Part shown: one piece after another, positions 43,640 through 54,594 of the stretch
How positions within the stretch are numbered: position 1 is the first letter of the stretch
Layout: the number at the start of each line of letters is the position of its first letter
Assembly (NCBI GenBank): GCA_018398805.1
Contig: JAGFBZ010002399.1
Coordinates: 124,001 to 188,000, forward strand
Reading direction: 5' to 3'
Origin: Hirundichthys speculiger
Lineage: Eukaryota; Chordata; Actinopteri; Beloniformes; Exocoetidae
Length of the DNA: 64,000 nucleotides
Notes under the pieces: model-generated
The model's database searches: none
What the model was told of the DNA's origin: nothing
The model's input: only the letters and a program-made list of their open reading frames with translations
Made by a program: the position numbers and the translations under genes

Positions 43640-44250
43640 AAAATGTGTGCACATTTATCATGAGAAGTCAAGAAGCATGACCACGTGTGCTCCTTCTGGA
43701 TCGAAAGTGAGCTGCTCGAGTGGGCTTGGGCTTGAAATGGGCAGAGATCTTACATTGTTTCAGGACTGGAAGCCGAAGATGCTCGAATATACGGGGCCCA
43801 TGAGGGATTTAAGTGGACTAAATGGACAGTGGCTAATACACCATATAGGCAAACCCAGGCGTGGAACCTGCAGAGGAACCAGCGCGGGACACATCCTGCA
43901 GCTCATTTTTAGCTCATAAGAGGAAATTGAGGAGGGAAATAAAGCATCTTGAGCTTCGGCTGCTTTGGAGAACATTGGTGATAATGGTACCAACTGCAAA
44001 CCCCAACAGTTAGCAGCCTCAGAGGTTGATTTGTTATTGTTTGATTGGGCCACCTGTTTCAGCGGAAACAGACCATGACAGGAAATGATTTCAAAATAAA
44101 ACACGAACCAGTGTGCGTTCCTTGTAGGTCTTTCTACAAGATGACATGACGATACTAAAACGGACCAAAACCTCTGACACACGTGGGATTATTTTTTTGC
44201 TGCTTCAGCATTATTTTTAGGAGTGAATTGTGGGTGCATGTGGAGATATG
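43640..44250. other. no gene seen
   Basis: Two opposed open frames (43647-43919 plus, 43760-44182 minus) lack recognisable motifs. Confidence 0.4.
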
Positions 44251-44300
44251 GGCCCCGATCGTACACTTCTCCTTACCCGTTACCACTAGCAAAAATGCTT
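44251..44300 (+). mobile_element. Harbinger-like MITE, 5' end only
   Basis: GGCCCCGATCGTACACTTC and the following pyrimidine-rich CC(T/C)TACCCGTTACC match the left end of 36513-36929, then break off at a T run. Confidence 0.6.
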
Positions 44301-44301
44301 T

Positions 44302-45420
44302 TTTTTTTTTTTTTTTTTTAATATTTCAATTTTAGACTTGGTTAAAAAATACAAAATGAAAAAACGGGCCACGGGACTTGTTTTTAATATTTAATTGTCC
44401 GGTTTACGTGACCCTGAAATGGCTTTGTGCGTCAGTTCAGGTAGCATGGCAGCACTGGATTCACATACTATAATATTTGCAATATTGTGTAAATCTGAAT
44501 GAAAACTCAGCTCATATATAGATCAAACCAAAGCTTCTCCAGCTTTGCGTCTGACATCAGTCTTTTTCTCCTCAGATCACAGCACAGAATCTTCTGATGC
44601 ACATTTGTAGCATTGCAGGACATCCATCTGCTGTTGAATAAGTCCTTGATCAAACTACTGTATTGGCCCAAATATAGGACGATGTTCCACTTCACGATTG
44701 TGTCTCACTTGTTGATTCTTGACAAAAAATTGAAATTTTATATCTTTATGTTTGGAGCCTGAAATGTGGCAAAAGGTTGAAAAGTTCAAGGGGGGCAAAT
44801 ACTTTCATAAGGCTCTGTACTTTCAAAAGGTTATCATGCAATAGTTAATTGTTAGTTTCTTCTTATTTTAGCCCAAGCTGCTGTGGCAAGATGGTGGGGT
44901 GCAGGAATTGCCAAAAGGACTGTTTTTCCTTATGGGCCTAGGAAGACCCCAGGTTCTCCATCCCCATCATCAGATGACGATTTAAATTAAATTTATGAAT
45001 GCGTAATAACCTGATAAAAGTCAATGACATTGCCTATTTTGTTGTCTGTTTCCCTTTGATAAAAGTCCAAAAGTTGTGGTAGCCTATCAAAAATATCCAA
45101 GGTTCTGAATTCAAAAACTGTGTTGTGCCGTTTATTAGCATATCATGTCATATTGTGTTTTTTTATTATGGCCTTGTTGCCCTGGCATTCGGCCTTTGTG
45201 CCCAAACTGTAAAGTACATGGATTTTACTGCTCTCCATGTCCATTTTAGCTTTTCCGCATGTTTACCTGCCAATTCTCTTCCGGCTCTGCAGCAGGCAGA
45301 AACAGACTTTTCAAAACAAAAGCATGTGAGCAACATGCGTTAACGCGCGATAAAATAAATGTCAGCGTTAATAAATTAATGCGTTAATGCAATAATGACG
45401 CGTTAACTTGCCAAGCCCTA
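44302..45420. mobile_element. hAT (TAGGGCTGGGCA family) copy, broken by other inserts
   Basis: 44310-44425 (ATATTTCAATTTTAG.., GGGCCACGGGACTTG, CCGGTTTACGTGACCC) and 45190-45420 (ACTGTAAAGTACATGG.., GCGTTAACTTGCCAAGCCCTA) align in order with 34975-35100 and 35300-35493 of the complete copy. The stretch between them contains a Tc1-type end and unassigned sequence. The left terminus is missing. Confidence 0.65.
44683..44817 (+). mobile_element. Tc1-like element, right end only
   Basis: ACAATCGTGAGG-type sequence running to AAGTTCAAGGGGGGCAAATA and CATAAGGCTCTG, followed by TA. It matches the terminal region of a widespread fish Tc1 family whose ends read CAGwGCCTTrTGAAAGTATT. The left end and transposase are absent. 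Confidence 0.6.
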
Positions 45421-47438
45421 TTTATTTGACATATATGTCACTAAAAGTATTGATTGGCTTTAAATACAGCTGTTTTGAGGGGTTTGTATCAGTTAACCTT
45501 TTCAATATGGAGAAACAGTTGCTAAACTATGGGTGTTTGGTGTCCCAGGATGGACTAGGGCGATTGGCACCTTTGCTGAATCTTGGCAGCAAGCATAATA
45601 TGGGAAACCTGAGTGCTGTGAAAACGATACCCACTGGGCAGCACCGGTCGAAACCAGTCGTTAAATTCCAGTTTTGAAGCAATTCCCACTGACTCAGAAG
45701 GCAAAGCAGTTGTCACAATTTTCAGGGTATGGAGGAGAGCAGGAGACAGGAGCATTCAATTTAAAAAAAATTATTTGTAAATCAAAAAGTGGGCAAGTCC
45801 ACAATGAGCAGAAAAACAGCAGCGCAGCAACACGGGAGACAAACTGGAGCCAAGACCAATGGGATGAAAACAGGATGAAGAACAGGATGATGTGAAATGA
45901 GAAACAGGTGCAAACAATCAGGGAGATGAATAAAAGGAAGTAAAGCAGATGTAAACAAGGGAAAGACGGTCAGTCAAAGTAAAGCAGGAAGTAAAGTTGA
46001 CAGCAACAGAAAAAACAAGACAAACAGACCAAACCAAGAAAACCCTGAAAACAGGAGAACCAAACCCCAAAACCAGCAACACCAGGAACAAAAACTATCT
46101 CAAAGACCATTTTGATTTGATCCAGAGGCTTTCCACTGGACTTTGATCTATGATGGTGATACATTAAATGGAAGATCTTTTTCAGCTACTAAGTCGATAC
46201 ATTGTTGTTGCATCAGGGGCTCTTAAGACACTTTCTATTTCTCTGGCTTTTAATTTGACCTGACTGACTTTTTTTTTTTGTTTTAGGTGGATTTTTGACC
46301 TCGTAAATCACTTTGTTTAACAACTGTGTTTGTGTTTAAATGTGCTGTATCAAGGCAAAGCTGACCGTGAGAGCTTGAGCGATCCTCTAAAAGTATCCCA
46401 TGGATTATATTGTGCTGAGTTCTCGTTCCTCTGTGCCGTCTTGTTCTGAGCTTTGGTTCAACATTTTCTCACGTCGTCCCAAGCATGAGATGAGACTTTC
46501 CACGTCAAAGTCACGTCTCTGCTTGGAGCGCAGAGCCGAAGACAGATTGTGCTTAGCCAACCGTATGGCATAAAAGGATGGGAAAAGGCATGAAATAGCA
46601 AGTGAGGCTTATTCCAAAGAAAACCATGTTGTCAATTGTAAATGGGCACAGACCTATTAAAATCTCTGAGAAAACTGGAGACGTGGGGGCCTGTAAATGT
46701 CTGGAACAAGACTGATCCCACGTTACAGCTGGATGCACTGCACTGATTTACACAGTACTCATCACTCTACGATATATAACTGCAAACTTCTCATTCCTAT
46801 CAAGTCTGGACTCATATTTACACAATTTAACATGTTTGAGACTCATGATTGCACAAGTTATTTTCCTTTAAAGGCACACTGTGTAACGAAATGACTCCAG
46901 TCCAAGTGGGGGCAGTAGATCATGGGTCAGCCCCTAGAACAGGACCGAAAAGTCAAAGTAACAACCCCACCCCCAACCTACAAAAGTACAGTATTTGTGA
47001 AAAAGCTAGTATTACAACTTTAATGGAAATAATAGTATACGTTAGCAACAATAGTTTAGACTACTTACCAACCTAGAAGTGACATTGCAAGTTTGGAAAC
47101 ATATTTAATCCCTTTAAAGGACTAAAACATGTCTCCATCGGGGGGGAAACACCAGTTTTGAATCTTGTTTTGCCTCTTCTTTTCACCTCCCTTTCAACTC
47201 CAGATGTGTTATCTCCATCTCTCTTCACCTTTCTTTTCATCCCTGTTAAATAATTTTCCATAATGTCTCTTAAGGGTCTGTTCTCTTCATATCTCTGCTC
47301 TGTGCTGTGTGTGCGCATGTCGGTGCAAAACAAAAAAAAAAGAAAAAACAAACACAATAGAGCTAATACTCCCTGCACACAATCTGATACTAAGAGTGCC
47401 ACTGCCCCCTACTATAATATATGTGTAATTACACTTAA
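45421..47438. other. no gene; A-rich decayed repeats
   Basis: An A/G-rich stretch at 45890-46090 resembles 39.4-39.7 kb in composition. CCTTTAAAGG occurs at about 46866-46875 and again near 47111-47120, with CACACTGTGTAAC beside the first. This might delimit a small MITE, but no duplication confirms it. No coding region is supported. Confidence 0.4.
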
Positions 47439-47439
47439 T

Positions 47440-47535
47440 TCCAGTACGGCCAAAAAAAAAAGTTTCGCAGGGTCACGCACTGCACCCCCTCAAGGGTTTG
47501 CGCCCCAGTATTTGAGAAGGACTGCCCTAGACCCT
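47440..47535 (-). mobile_element. hAT end fragment (CAGTCCTTCTCAAATACTGG)
   Basis: On the minus strand it begins GCAGTCCTTCTCAAATACTG, then GGGCGCAAACCC and GGGGGTGCAGTGCGTGACCC. This is the style of a MER5-like hAT terminus. The opposite end was not found. Confidence 0.45.
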
Positions 47536-47539
47536 CTCC

Positions 47540-48845
47540 AAGCTCAGCCTAAATAGTCTATTCAGGCAGTACCTTCAATGTGATTGACATGTGAGTAGAA
47601 AACCACCCACCACCCCCACCACAGCCAAGCTTTTCTCTTCATCTTACTGTGTGACGGTAGACAGAATGCTACAATAATTGATGTCACTTCTAGAGGGACA
47701 AGTTGGTACTACAAGGCTTGTCAGGACCCTAGTTAAGAAACCCAAGAAAGAAACTGATAAGTGAAGAATCACTAATAAATGAAGGCTCTGCCTCCCATGC
47801 TGCTTGGAACCACAGCTAAGCCTGCAGTTTGAGAGCAGGGTATTCCTGTTGGGAAGATGTGGAACTATAAGTTTTCATATGATAATAACATTTTTTAAGG
47901 AATACTGAGTGTATTGAGTGTATGTATCGATCTATATTTATATTTGCACGATAGCTTGAAGTTGTCGGACAGATCTTAAAATAATGGTCAAAGCTGTGGA
48001 GTAGATGGGTGGAGTGGAATCAAGTGGTTCATACCAACCCAGTAAGACTGGTGGCTACAAAAAACAGCTGTAAGAGAGAGTTGAAAAGGAGCTGTTTGGA
48101 CTGTTTCTCTGTGGTACTTCTTTAAAACCTCAGGAAATTGGGTCCACTTGTCGAAACAAACAGGGAAAGATGTCTCCTTCAAGTCAAGCTCTCCCCAGAA
48201 TAAAGTGAAACCTCTTTAACTAGAGCAGTACAGTTTAGGTAAATGGACTTCATGCATATGCAAAGTGGATGATGAAGCTCTGTTTCACTTGTAAGGAAAC
48301 AAGGTACAGGACAAAGTCCTTTTTCTTCATAACCAACATGGTGTGAGTTTGAAATGCTGAAAATGTCTTTGAGATAGACAATGTAGAAGATAACTGATAT
48401 GTGGGTTTTGCTATTCACTGCACAATATAATCAGAGTCATAGAGCCCAGAGGTGAAATTAAACCCCCCAAGCATTTATTATTGATTCCAGGTCTTTGTAG
48501 CCCTCCATGATGACTGTTTGCACCTTCTCACCCAAGTAAACTGCATATGACAGCCCATTCAATTTTTATTTTCGGCAGAGCCCAAGAAAAATGGTGCACG
48601 CCTCATCCCTTTTTAAAGAACCAGGAGCAGCAGTCCGGTGCCTAACAAATCCAGCTGATCATCACCGTCATCATCATCATCGCCCTGATTATCTCTGATT
48701 GCAGCTTCAGTGATGCTGTCATAATGTCGTAATGAAGAAAGCATTGGTGGAGCTTCATAGACGCCTCAGATCTCATGTTTTTGTTATGGATGCTGACCAT
48801 CATACGGCCTTCCCACTGCTTATTATTATAATTTCCGGGGTGTAA
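47540..48845. other. no gene or recognised element
   Basis: Single-copy-looking sequence with short unsupported frames. Confidence 0.4.
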
Positions 48846-48849
48846 TGCT

Positions 48850-49201
48850 GCCTTTCATCCTTAGACAGGAGATAGCTGGGACAGGCTCCAGCAGAGTCCT
48901 GGTACCCTGAATAGGATTACAGCAGGTGTAGATAATAGATGGACAGGCCCATGCTTTCTTTTTGGCTGCTCCCTGCACGCGGTCGCCACAGTGTCGTGAT
49001 CCGCAACGTTTGATTCGGATGCCCTTCCTGACGTAGCCGGGAGTCTAACCCGGGCCTCCAACTTTCAGATGAAAGCTGAGGCTGGATGGACAGATTTACG
49101 GAGGGTTAGGGTTAGGGTTAACCCTAACCCTAACCCTAACCCACCACAGCAGCATGATCCACAACATTTGATCCCGATGCCCTTCCTGACGTAGCCGGGA
49201 G
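48850..49201 (+). repeat. LINE-tail-like repeats, partly duplicated around a telomeric insert
   Basis: ACAGGCTCCAGCAGAGTCC..CCCTGAATAGGATTACAGC..GATGGA resembles LINE-derived 3' tails in fish. It is followed by a second teleost repeat block (GGCTGCTCCCTGC.., GATGCCCTTCCTGACG). A 46-bp piece of that block (48998-49043) recurs at 49156-49201 with about five mismatches. Confidence 0.55.
49103..49142. repeat. head-to-head telomeric repeats (TTAGGG)n-(CCCTAA)n
   Basis: Three GGGTTA units (49103-49120) meet ACCCTAACCC... (49121-49142, about 3.7 units) in perfect mirror complement. The two strands' G-repeats therefore converge, the arrangement expected at a telomere-telomere fusion. It lies between the two 46-bp duplicates. 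Confidence 0.95.
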
Positions 49202-49858
49202 CAGGGTTATAATAGTTTTGGATTTTCCATTAGTTTTAGTTTTTCAAAGTTTTTCAAATTCAGTTAGTTTTAATTCGTTTTTAGAGTGGTTTTGCTAGTT
49301 TTTATTCCTTTTTGTTTTGAAATACTTAGTTTTAGTTTAGTTTTTATTAGTTTCAGTGTTAGTTTTGGTTTTATTTTGTAAATTAGGATGTAATTTTGGT
49401 TTGAGTGAAGCATTGAACTTTTTGAAGGCTATCGAGTCACATATTCGTGTTTACATTCTGGCCTCAATAAACATATTTATCAATGCATCTTCCCGCTTGT
49501 GGTGTTCCTGCGTATTTACTGACCAGCAGCTATCTGGTCTCCGGTGGAAACAGTCCATTATAGTTGCTGTTTTCTCCCGTTCCTTCCCAACGCTGACTGG
49601 CCTGCAGCTGTAGCTTCTCTTTCCAGGGGGCTAGCTTAGGCTAGCTTATCCAGGTAGTCTTGGTTAGCCTTCTTTTGCGAGCTTTTCAAATGGACTTTCA
49701 GATTTGTGGGTTTTTTTTCCCCTTGAGAAGTATTCCACACATTGTATCACCTGCTTCTACAACAAGGCACTTATTTTTATCGTTAACACAGTTATAGTCA
49801 AAGAAATCCCAAATAGGACTGAGCCGCTTTCTCCCAACTTTTGCCGCAGCCATCACCA
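49202..49858 (-). mobile_element. hAT element (CAGGGTTATAATAG end), truncated reverse copy
   Basis: It begins CAGGGTTATAATAGTTTTGG and aligns in reverse complement with the right 650 bp of 27853-28798. That includes GGTGTTCCTGCGTATTTACTG, the TAGCTT AGGCTAGC block and GCCGCTTTCTCCCAACTTTTG. Homology ends near 49858, and the other terminus is absent. Confidence 0.8.
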
Positions 49859-49859
49859 T

Positions 49860-50827
49860 GCTTCAAGCCCGTGTGGTGCAATACGAAGGCTCAGTTCACG
49901 CCGTGTTTCCTCCTTCTTTGTTTTCAATAAAATTAAAAAAAAAAAATAGTTCATGTCTATATGGGGAGAAAACTTATCAGAACCTGACGTTGGAATCTAA
50001 AAATGCTTCTAGATATCTCCACCAGGGTTTCTACGGAATTCGTCAGCTGTGCATGATGGGAAACACTTAAAAAGAGCTGCAGGAAGATGTGGACAAGGCA
50101 TTTATAGAGTTAATAAAGTCTGGTTTCCAGATATGAAGTGCTCTTTAACATCCCATAGGATGAAGTCTAGAAACATTCATTAACATGCATTCAGCTCTCA
50201 GCGGTCAGCCAGACAAATAAAAGTGATTACACAGAGAAGAAGTGACTGCATACATTACAGAAGAAAAAAAAAACAGCTGTACTGCTGCAGATCATGCTGA
50301 ACTGTATAGGGCCTTGCATGCATATTGATGCTAACCGTACTGGATGGAGTATGATGTTCTTCAGCTGTAATAAAAGCTGGCACTCGGGTGTATTGGAATA
50401 CATTTTGGATAATGAATTTCCCTCGTGCATATTTCCGTACTCAAACAGGGCGGAACTAGTCAAGAGGTGAAAGAGCCCACATTATCTGCTTTCACATTTT
50501 GCTTTTTCATGTGGGAAGTGAAGCTTTCACGCCGGTGCCTTGCTGGCAAATGAGAAATATAAAAGTTGATGACCACTTTTTCTTTTTTTTTTTTGTTTTT
50601 TTCTGTCCATTGCTTCCCTCCACCCCTCCCATCTGTGATTTGAAGCTGTCAATCCCGGACTGATTGCTTGGTGCCGACGCTTTACTGGTGCTTTCTGCAC
50701 TTCTGGAAGATTACGTGCATATAAGACAAGGGCACGATGCACGTGGGTGTGCTGAGGCTGGAGGCTAATGAGTGCTCTGCCACACACAAACAGAGACAAA
50801 CTGTCACGAGTGCAGCATTTTACAAAC
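49860..50827. other. no gene or recognised element
   Basis: Short frames only; T run at 50582-50602. Confidence 0.4.
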
Positions 50828-50835
50828 AGCCAGTC

Positions 50836-51623
50836 CAGAGGTCTTCACGGGTCCACTTTCATGGACCCGAACCCGAATGGACCCATGAAAATTCGACCCG
50901 AAACAGACCCGACCCGAGCTATTATCGTAAGTCCGGGAGTCCGAACCCGAATGGACCTGCAATATTTGGACCCGGAACCGACCTGACCTGAACCTTCAGT
51001 TTCCGACCACGAACCGAACCGAGTTACCCGAATAGAACCGAGACAATCCAGCCCATAGTTGCTCATGTTAAAAGTTGTCTAGCGTTGAATAAAACTTGAT
51101 TTTCTTAGCTAAAGTTGTCTTCTTCTACTGGTTCAGTTGCTACATAGGCTACGTGATGTAAACAACGATAAATCCACGTAATTATTTTATTTGTGGATAC
51201 AGCTGCTATTGGTAGCAACTGCTAACGCTAATAGCCTACACCGGTCAGGACGTTGTCATGAACATGTTCTGTTCTCTCATCATCAGTTGTTGTCATGGTG
51301 ATCCGTTGTGTTTTACAGCTGAAGGGCAAATCGCTAATAACACGCTAAGGCAACACGATTGTTTCATAACAAATATGCCAATAATTAATGAATAATTAAT
51401 TAACTGCCTCGAGTCCTGACATTAGGCTGCCACCGCCAATATCTTTACTTCTCTCAAGTAAATGCAGACCCAGCCTGTCAGAGAGCACCAACCGGACCCG
51501 AGACTAACTGTACCCATTCCGACCTGAACCCGGAGTTACGTCTTTTGAATAGACCTGGGACCCGATTCAGGTCGGGTCGGAACCTCAGGTTTTCGGGTTG
51601 TCGGGTTGTTCCGAAGACCTCTA
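50836..51623 (-). mobile_element. hAT non-autonomous element (GGGTCGG family), copy 2, perfect target duplication
   Basis: The ends are CAGAGGTCTTC and GAAGACCTCTA. The target duplication AGCCAGTC is exact (50828-50835, 51624-51631). It is 788 bp, reverse-oriented relative to 6620-7369, with the same CCCGA/TCGGG-dense ends and a shared AT-rich centre (AATAATTAATGAATAATTAATT). Confidence 0.93.
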
Positions 51624-51631
51624 AGCCAGTC

Positions 51632-51945
51632 ACAAGGCTCGCATCTTTGCCGCCGACCAGAATCGAGCGCCACACCGTCCCCTCCGCTGCTGCTCCCAGA
51701 ACACCTAAGCGATAGACCCGCCACCCTCGGGATCTTCTCAGTCAGTTTGTCCATGAAGGGATATTTGTTTCCCCATCCATGTTTCCATGCTGCAGCACAA
51801 CGTGAGCGTATGTGCGTGCATGAGCACATCTGTGAGCAGCACATCCATCTCAGACGGCGCCATCTGTGCACAGCGGCATTGTTTGCTTATCCTCTGACAC
51901 CAGCGCAGCGGCAGCTGCCCGTCCACAGGTGAGCATGCAGTAACC
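51632..51945. other. unassigned GC-moderate block with a possible splice donor
   Basis: The plus frame 51606-51932 ends at CCACAG|GTGAGC (about 51927), a good donor. However, the frame begins inside the hAT terminus and the peptide is not recognisable. Possible host exon, weakly supported. Confidence 0.2.
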
Positions 51946-51954
51946 AAGTGTTAT

Positions 51955-52330
51955 ATTAAAACTGCATTTTGGGGCCTTATTGTATAACGCTGGTTCATAA
52001 GTCCATGACTTTTGGTCCAGATTCTGGTCTGTTGAAGGCCACCGCTTCTGTTTATCATTCTGTCCATCAAATCGCTAAGTTTTGACACATAGGCGTCTAG
52101 ACAACTTATCTCAAGGTCTCCATGTTTTTCATGTGATGCTTAAAACGACTGTTTCCTACTGGGAATTCTGATCATCCTGCATTCTGTGATGTGATGTTTA
52201 ATGACCTCTCTAAATTGTATACGCCTTCGAGAATAAATCACTTTGCACCTCCGTCGTGGACAGCGTATTGTTTAACTGCCGATCAACTGGCTCAACAGGG
52301 CACAATAAGAGTATATACTTATAAATTAGA
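51955..52330 (+). repeat. unclassified dispersed repeat, copy 2
   Basis: This is the plus-strand partner of 24625-25005, colinear across about 370 bp. See that entry for shared words. It overlaps the start of a 163-codon open frame (52191-52682) that has no recognised motif. Confidence 0.7.
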
Positions 52331-52800
52331 TATACCCAAATTTATAAATCACAAGAAGCTTATCGGGACAGGGAGGAGGAGAGAGGAGAGTGGGAGTCCA
52401 TGTTTAACTCCAAACTTCCACACTTTGCCCTCTGCTCATGCCGTCAACCCGTTTTTTCCAAAGTCGTCCTTTTCAGTTCAGTTGTCCTGCAACTTTGGCT
52501 TCTTTCTCACATGGAGCACTTTTACTTATCTCTCTAAAAATAAAAAATCATCTCTTCACCCCCTCCAGGCTCTGGGATTGCCATGTTGGTTTTATCCTTG
52601 CAACATGTTGAATTTTTCATTGATTTTACATTTTCCTTCACCGGTTTGGGTTCTTTGCTGCTCCAAGCATTTCTGCTGCTGATTCTGGTACTTTTTGGAT
52701 TGAGTGACAGAGCGACAGATTGAGCGTCCCAAAGCAAAAGTGAAGCCCAGGAATCCAAGCCCATGGTCCCCTCTCTCTGGGACGACCCGTTTAGGGTGGA
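52331..52800. other. no recognised gene
   Basis: The open frame 52191-52682 crosses this region. Its translation is Ser/Phe/Leu/Pro-rich and resembles nothing I know. Confidence 0.3.
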
Positions 52801-52803
52801 GAA

Positions 52804-52930
52804 TAGGGATGGAACGGTTACTGGTATTACGGTAAAGAGCGGTAAAATTTTACACAATGACGATTACCATTTATGTTTGACTTCATCTCATTATCGCGGT
52901 CGATTACCGGGATATGTAATATCAGCCTCA
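52804..52930 (+). mobile_element. hAT left-end fragment (TAGGGATGGAACGGTTAC)
   Basis: TAGGGATGGAACGGTTACTG with GGTATTACGGTAAAG and CGCGGTCGATTACCG is the typical sub-terminal style of a hAT family with GGTAWTACCG dyads. No right end was located. Confidence 0.45.
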
Positions 52931-52944
52931 TTTAAGTCTGCGAG

Positions 52945-53745
52945 CAGTGCCGCAGGAAGTAGGGTTGCTGGGGGGGCTGCAGCCCCCCCTGTTGGTGGGG
53001 CTGCAGCACCTCAAAAAATATATAAAAAAATCCCAAACAAAAAAAAAAAAAACAATTGAAAACAAGGGAGAAAAAATGTAGTAGGAAAGAAATTAAAATG
53101 TTTAAAATTTACTCTAAATTCTAGTGGTCTGGTTTAATGTTTCTTACAGTATTGTTCAGTGGTGGTCGTGTATTTGGTACCTGGGCCAGTGCGGGTTTAA
53201 CTACTTAATCCACCATGACGTTATAATCATTCAAGCCACCAAGACAAACAACACAATATAACGAGAAGAGGGCGCTGCGTTATTTAGAGATTACGCATCA
53301 TCGTATCACTTTCATACGTTTGTATTCTCTTGAGGGCAGAGGATGTCCAGTCAGCATTTACTGTAGATGTAGGAATAGTCACGGCCACGGTTGGATGGGG
53401 GGATTTATTTCCGATATGTCTGAAACTGCTGGTGGTCGAGGAGGGACAGGAACATTAATTTTTCCTGATCTTTAGATCGGTTCCTTATCTGGCAGATAAG
53501 GTTTTTCAGAACACTGTTGTGAAGTTTTTTGAACTGTGCAAGTATCCCTCTGTGCGCTGGCTCTCTCCTTGGGCAATCTCGGGTGCAATCTCTGTGCAAT
53601 AGTGTCAAAAAACTCCTTCACCCCTGACAGACATCCAATGATTCGTTCTGCAGTATTTTAAAAACATCAGCAGCGCCGCGTTACTGACATCCGTTGTCTC
53701 GTCTATCACGACAAATGGTGGTATATACTTTATGGTTGCTACGGC
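52945..53745 (-). pseudogene. hAT transposase relic (ZMYM-like family), minus-strand copy
   Basis: Reading the minus strand from 53745, [17 protein letters not shown] contains the catalytic-type DETTDVS motif (53683-53703). After a frameshift come QIRNRSKDQEKLMFLSLLDH and QQFQTYRK (down to 53405). Then, with an internal deletion, VTIPTSTVNADWTSSALKRI begins the C-terminal dimerisation domain (about 53300-53390). The element terminus, GGGGGGGCTGCAG with a poly(A) tract, follows at about 52945-53060. Most of the core between the motifs is missing. Frameshifts and stops make it dead. Confidence 0.7.
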
Positions 53746-53747
53746 GC

Positions 53748-53759
53748 AATATATATATA

Positions 53760-53822
<63 letters not shown>

Positions 53823-53830
53823 ATATATAT

Positions 53831-53887
<57 letters not shown>
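53748..53887. repeat. (AT)n microsatellite, about 140 bp
   Basis: Nearly pure AT, with short interruptions near 53820-53840. The Tyr-Ile repeat frames on both strands are its translation, not proteins. Confidence 0.97.
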
Positions 53888-53889
<2 letters not shown>

Positions 53890-53890
<1 letters not shown>

Positions 53891-54116
53891 GCACAGCTGT
53901 AGGCTATCACGGATTTTGAGGGGAAATGTCCCAAAGATCTCCTTGGTTTCCTCCACAGCAAACATCTGAATAAGATCATGCCACAGCTGTACAGACTGAT
54001 GTGTCTGGCCGTGACTATTCCGACATCCACCACAACTGCTGACCAGACATCCTCTGATCTAAAGGAAATAAAAACATCTGCAAGGAATACGGTGATGCAT
54101 AATCGAGAGGTAGAGC
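53890..54116 (+). pseudogene. hAT transposase C-terminal relic, plus-strand copy
   Basis: Plus-strand translation gives [20 protein letters not shown] and then [39 protein letters not shown]. This is the hAT C-terminal dimerisation region in the same family as the minus-strand relic. The conserved A-E-R-x-F-S segment is eroded. The two relics face away from each other, separated by the AT tract. A separate 175-bp hAT is inserted at 54117. Confidence 0.7.
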
Positions 54117-54291
54117 CTGGGGCGCCGAAAAGGGGGGGTAAAGGATACGGATTATAGGGGCCCATGATTGAGGGGGGCCCAGAGAGGCCCCTAATGATGA
54201 TCAAAAATAGCATCAACAAATTTCGCCGCTGTGTTGGGGGGCCCGGTAAAGATTCTTTTCATGGGGCCCAAAATCCCTAGCGGCGCCCCTG
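54117..54291. mobile_element. hAT mini-element (CWGGGGCGCCG ends), 175 bp
   Basis: CTGGGGCGCCG and CGGCGCCCCTG are inverted ends with one mismatch. The target duplication GGTAGAGC is exact (54109-54116, 54292-54299). It is GC-rich with GGGGCCC words and has no coding content. It is an extreme deletion derivative. Confidence 0.9.
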
Positions 54292-54366
54292 GGTAGAGCC
54301 ATTTGTGCACGTCCACATGTGACCAGGTGGACGCACATTTATGCCATTTGGACAGGCTCTTTTACA

Positions 54367-54594
54367 CGCCGACATGCGGGTTGCGCTTTCCGCAAACTCG
54401 GTAGCTTGCACTACCCCCTATCCTAAACCCGCAATCGCAAGATACAGAGATTGCGGAAAGTGCAAAAGACACGCCCATTGCCACACCTACAATGTGAGAA
54501 AGGGTGTCGGCATAGCAGGTAGCGGCTTTAGGGATGTGGCCTGCTATCCGCAATTTGCGGATAGCAGGTAGCGGGAGGTGTATAAGGCCTATGA
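54367..54594 (-). mobile_element. Harbinger-like MITE, 5' part, reversed
   Basis: The reverse complement matches the first half of 36513-36929. Shared features include CTCCCGCTACCTGC, TGCCGAC, GGTGTGGCAATGGGCGTGTC and the TTTCCGCAA/TTGCGGAAA dyads. The terminus lies near 54594. Confidence 0.6.

Noticed and set aside
46866..47120. MITE delimited by CCTTTAAAGG at both ends
   Set aside because: CCTTTAAAGG is itself palindromic, so it gives no information on orientation; no further inverted homology or duplication was found.
52191..52682. 163-codon open frame as a novel gene
   Set aside because: It begins inside the dispersed repeat and has no motif; length alone is weak evidence in AT/TC-rich DNA.
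53681..53965. Open frames rich in Tyr-Ile repeats on both strands
   Set aside because: They are translations of the (AT)n microsatellite.
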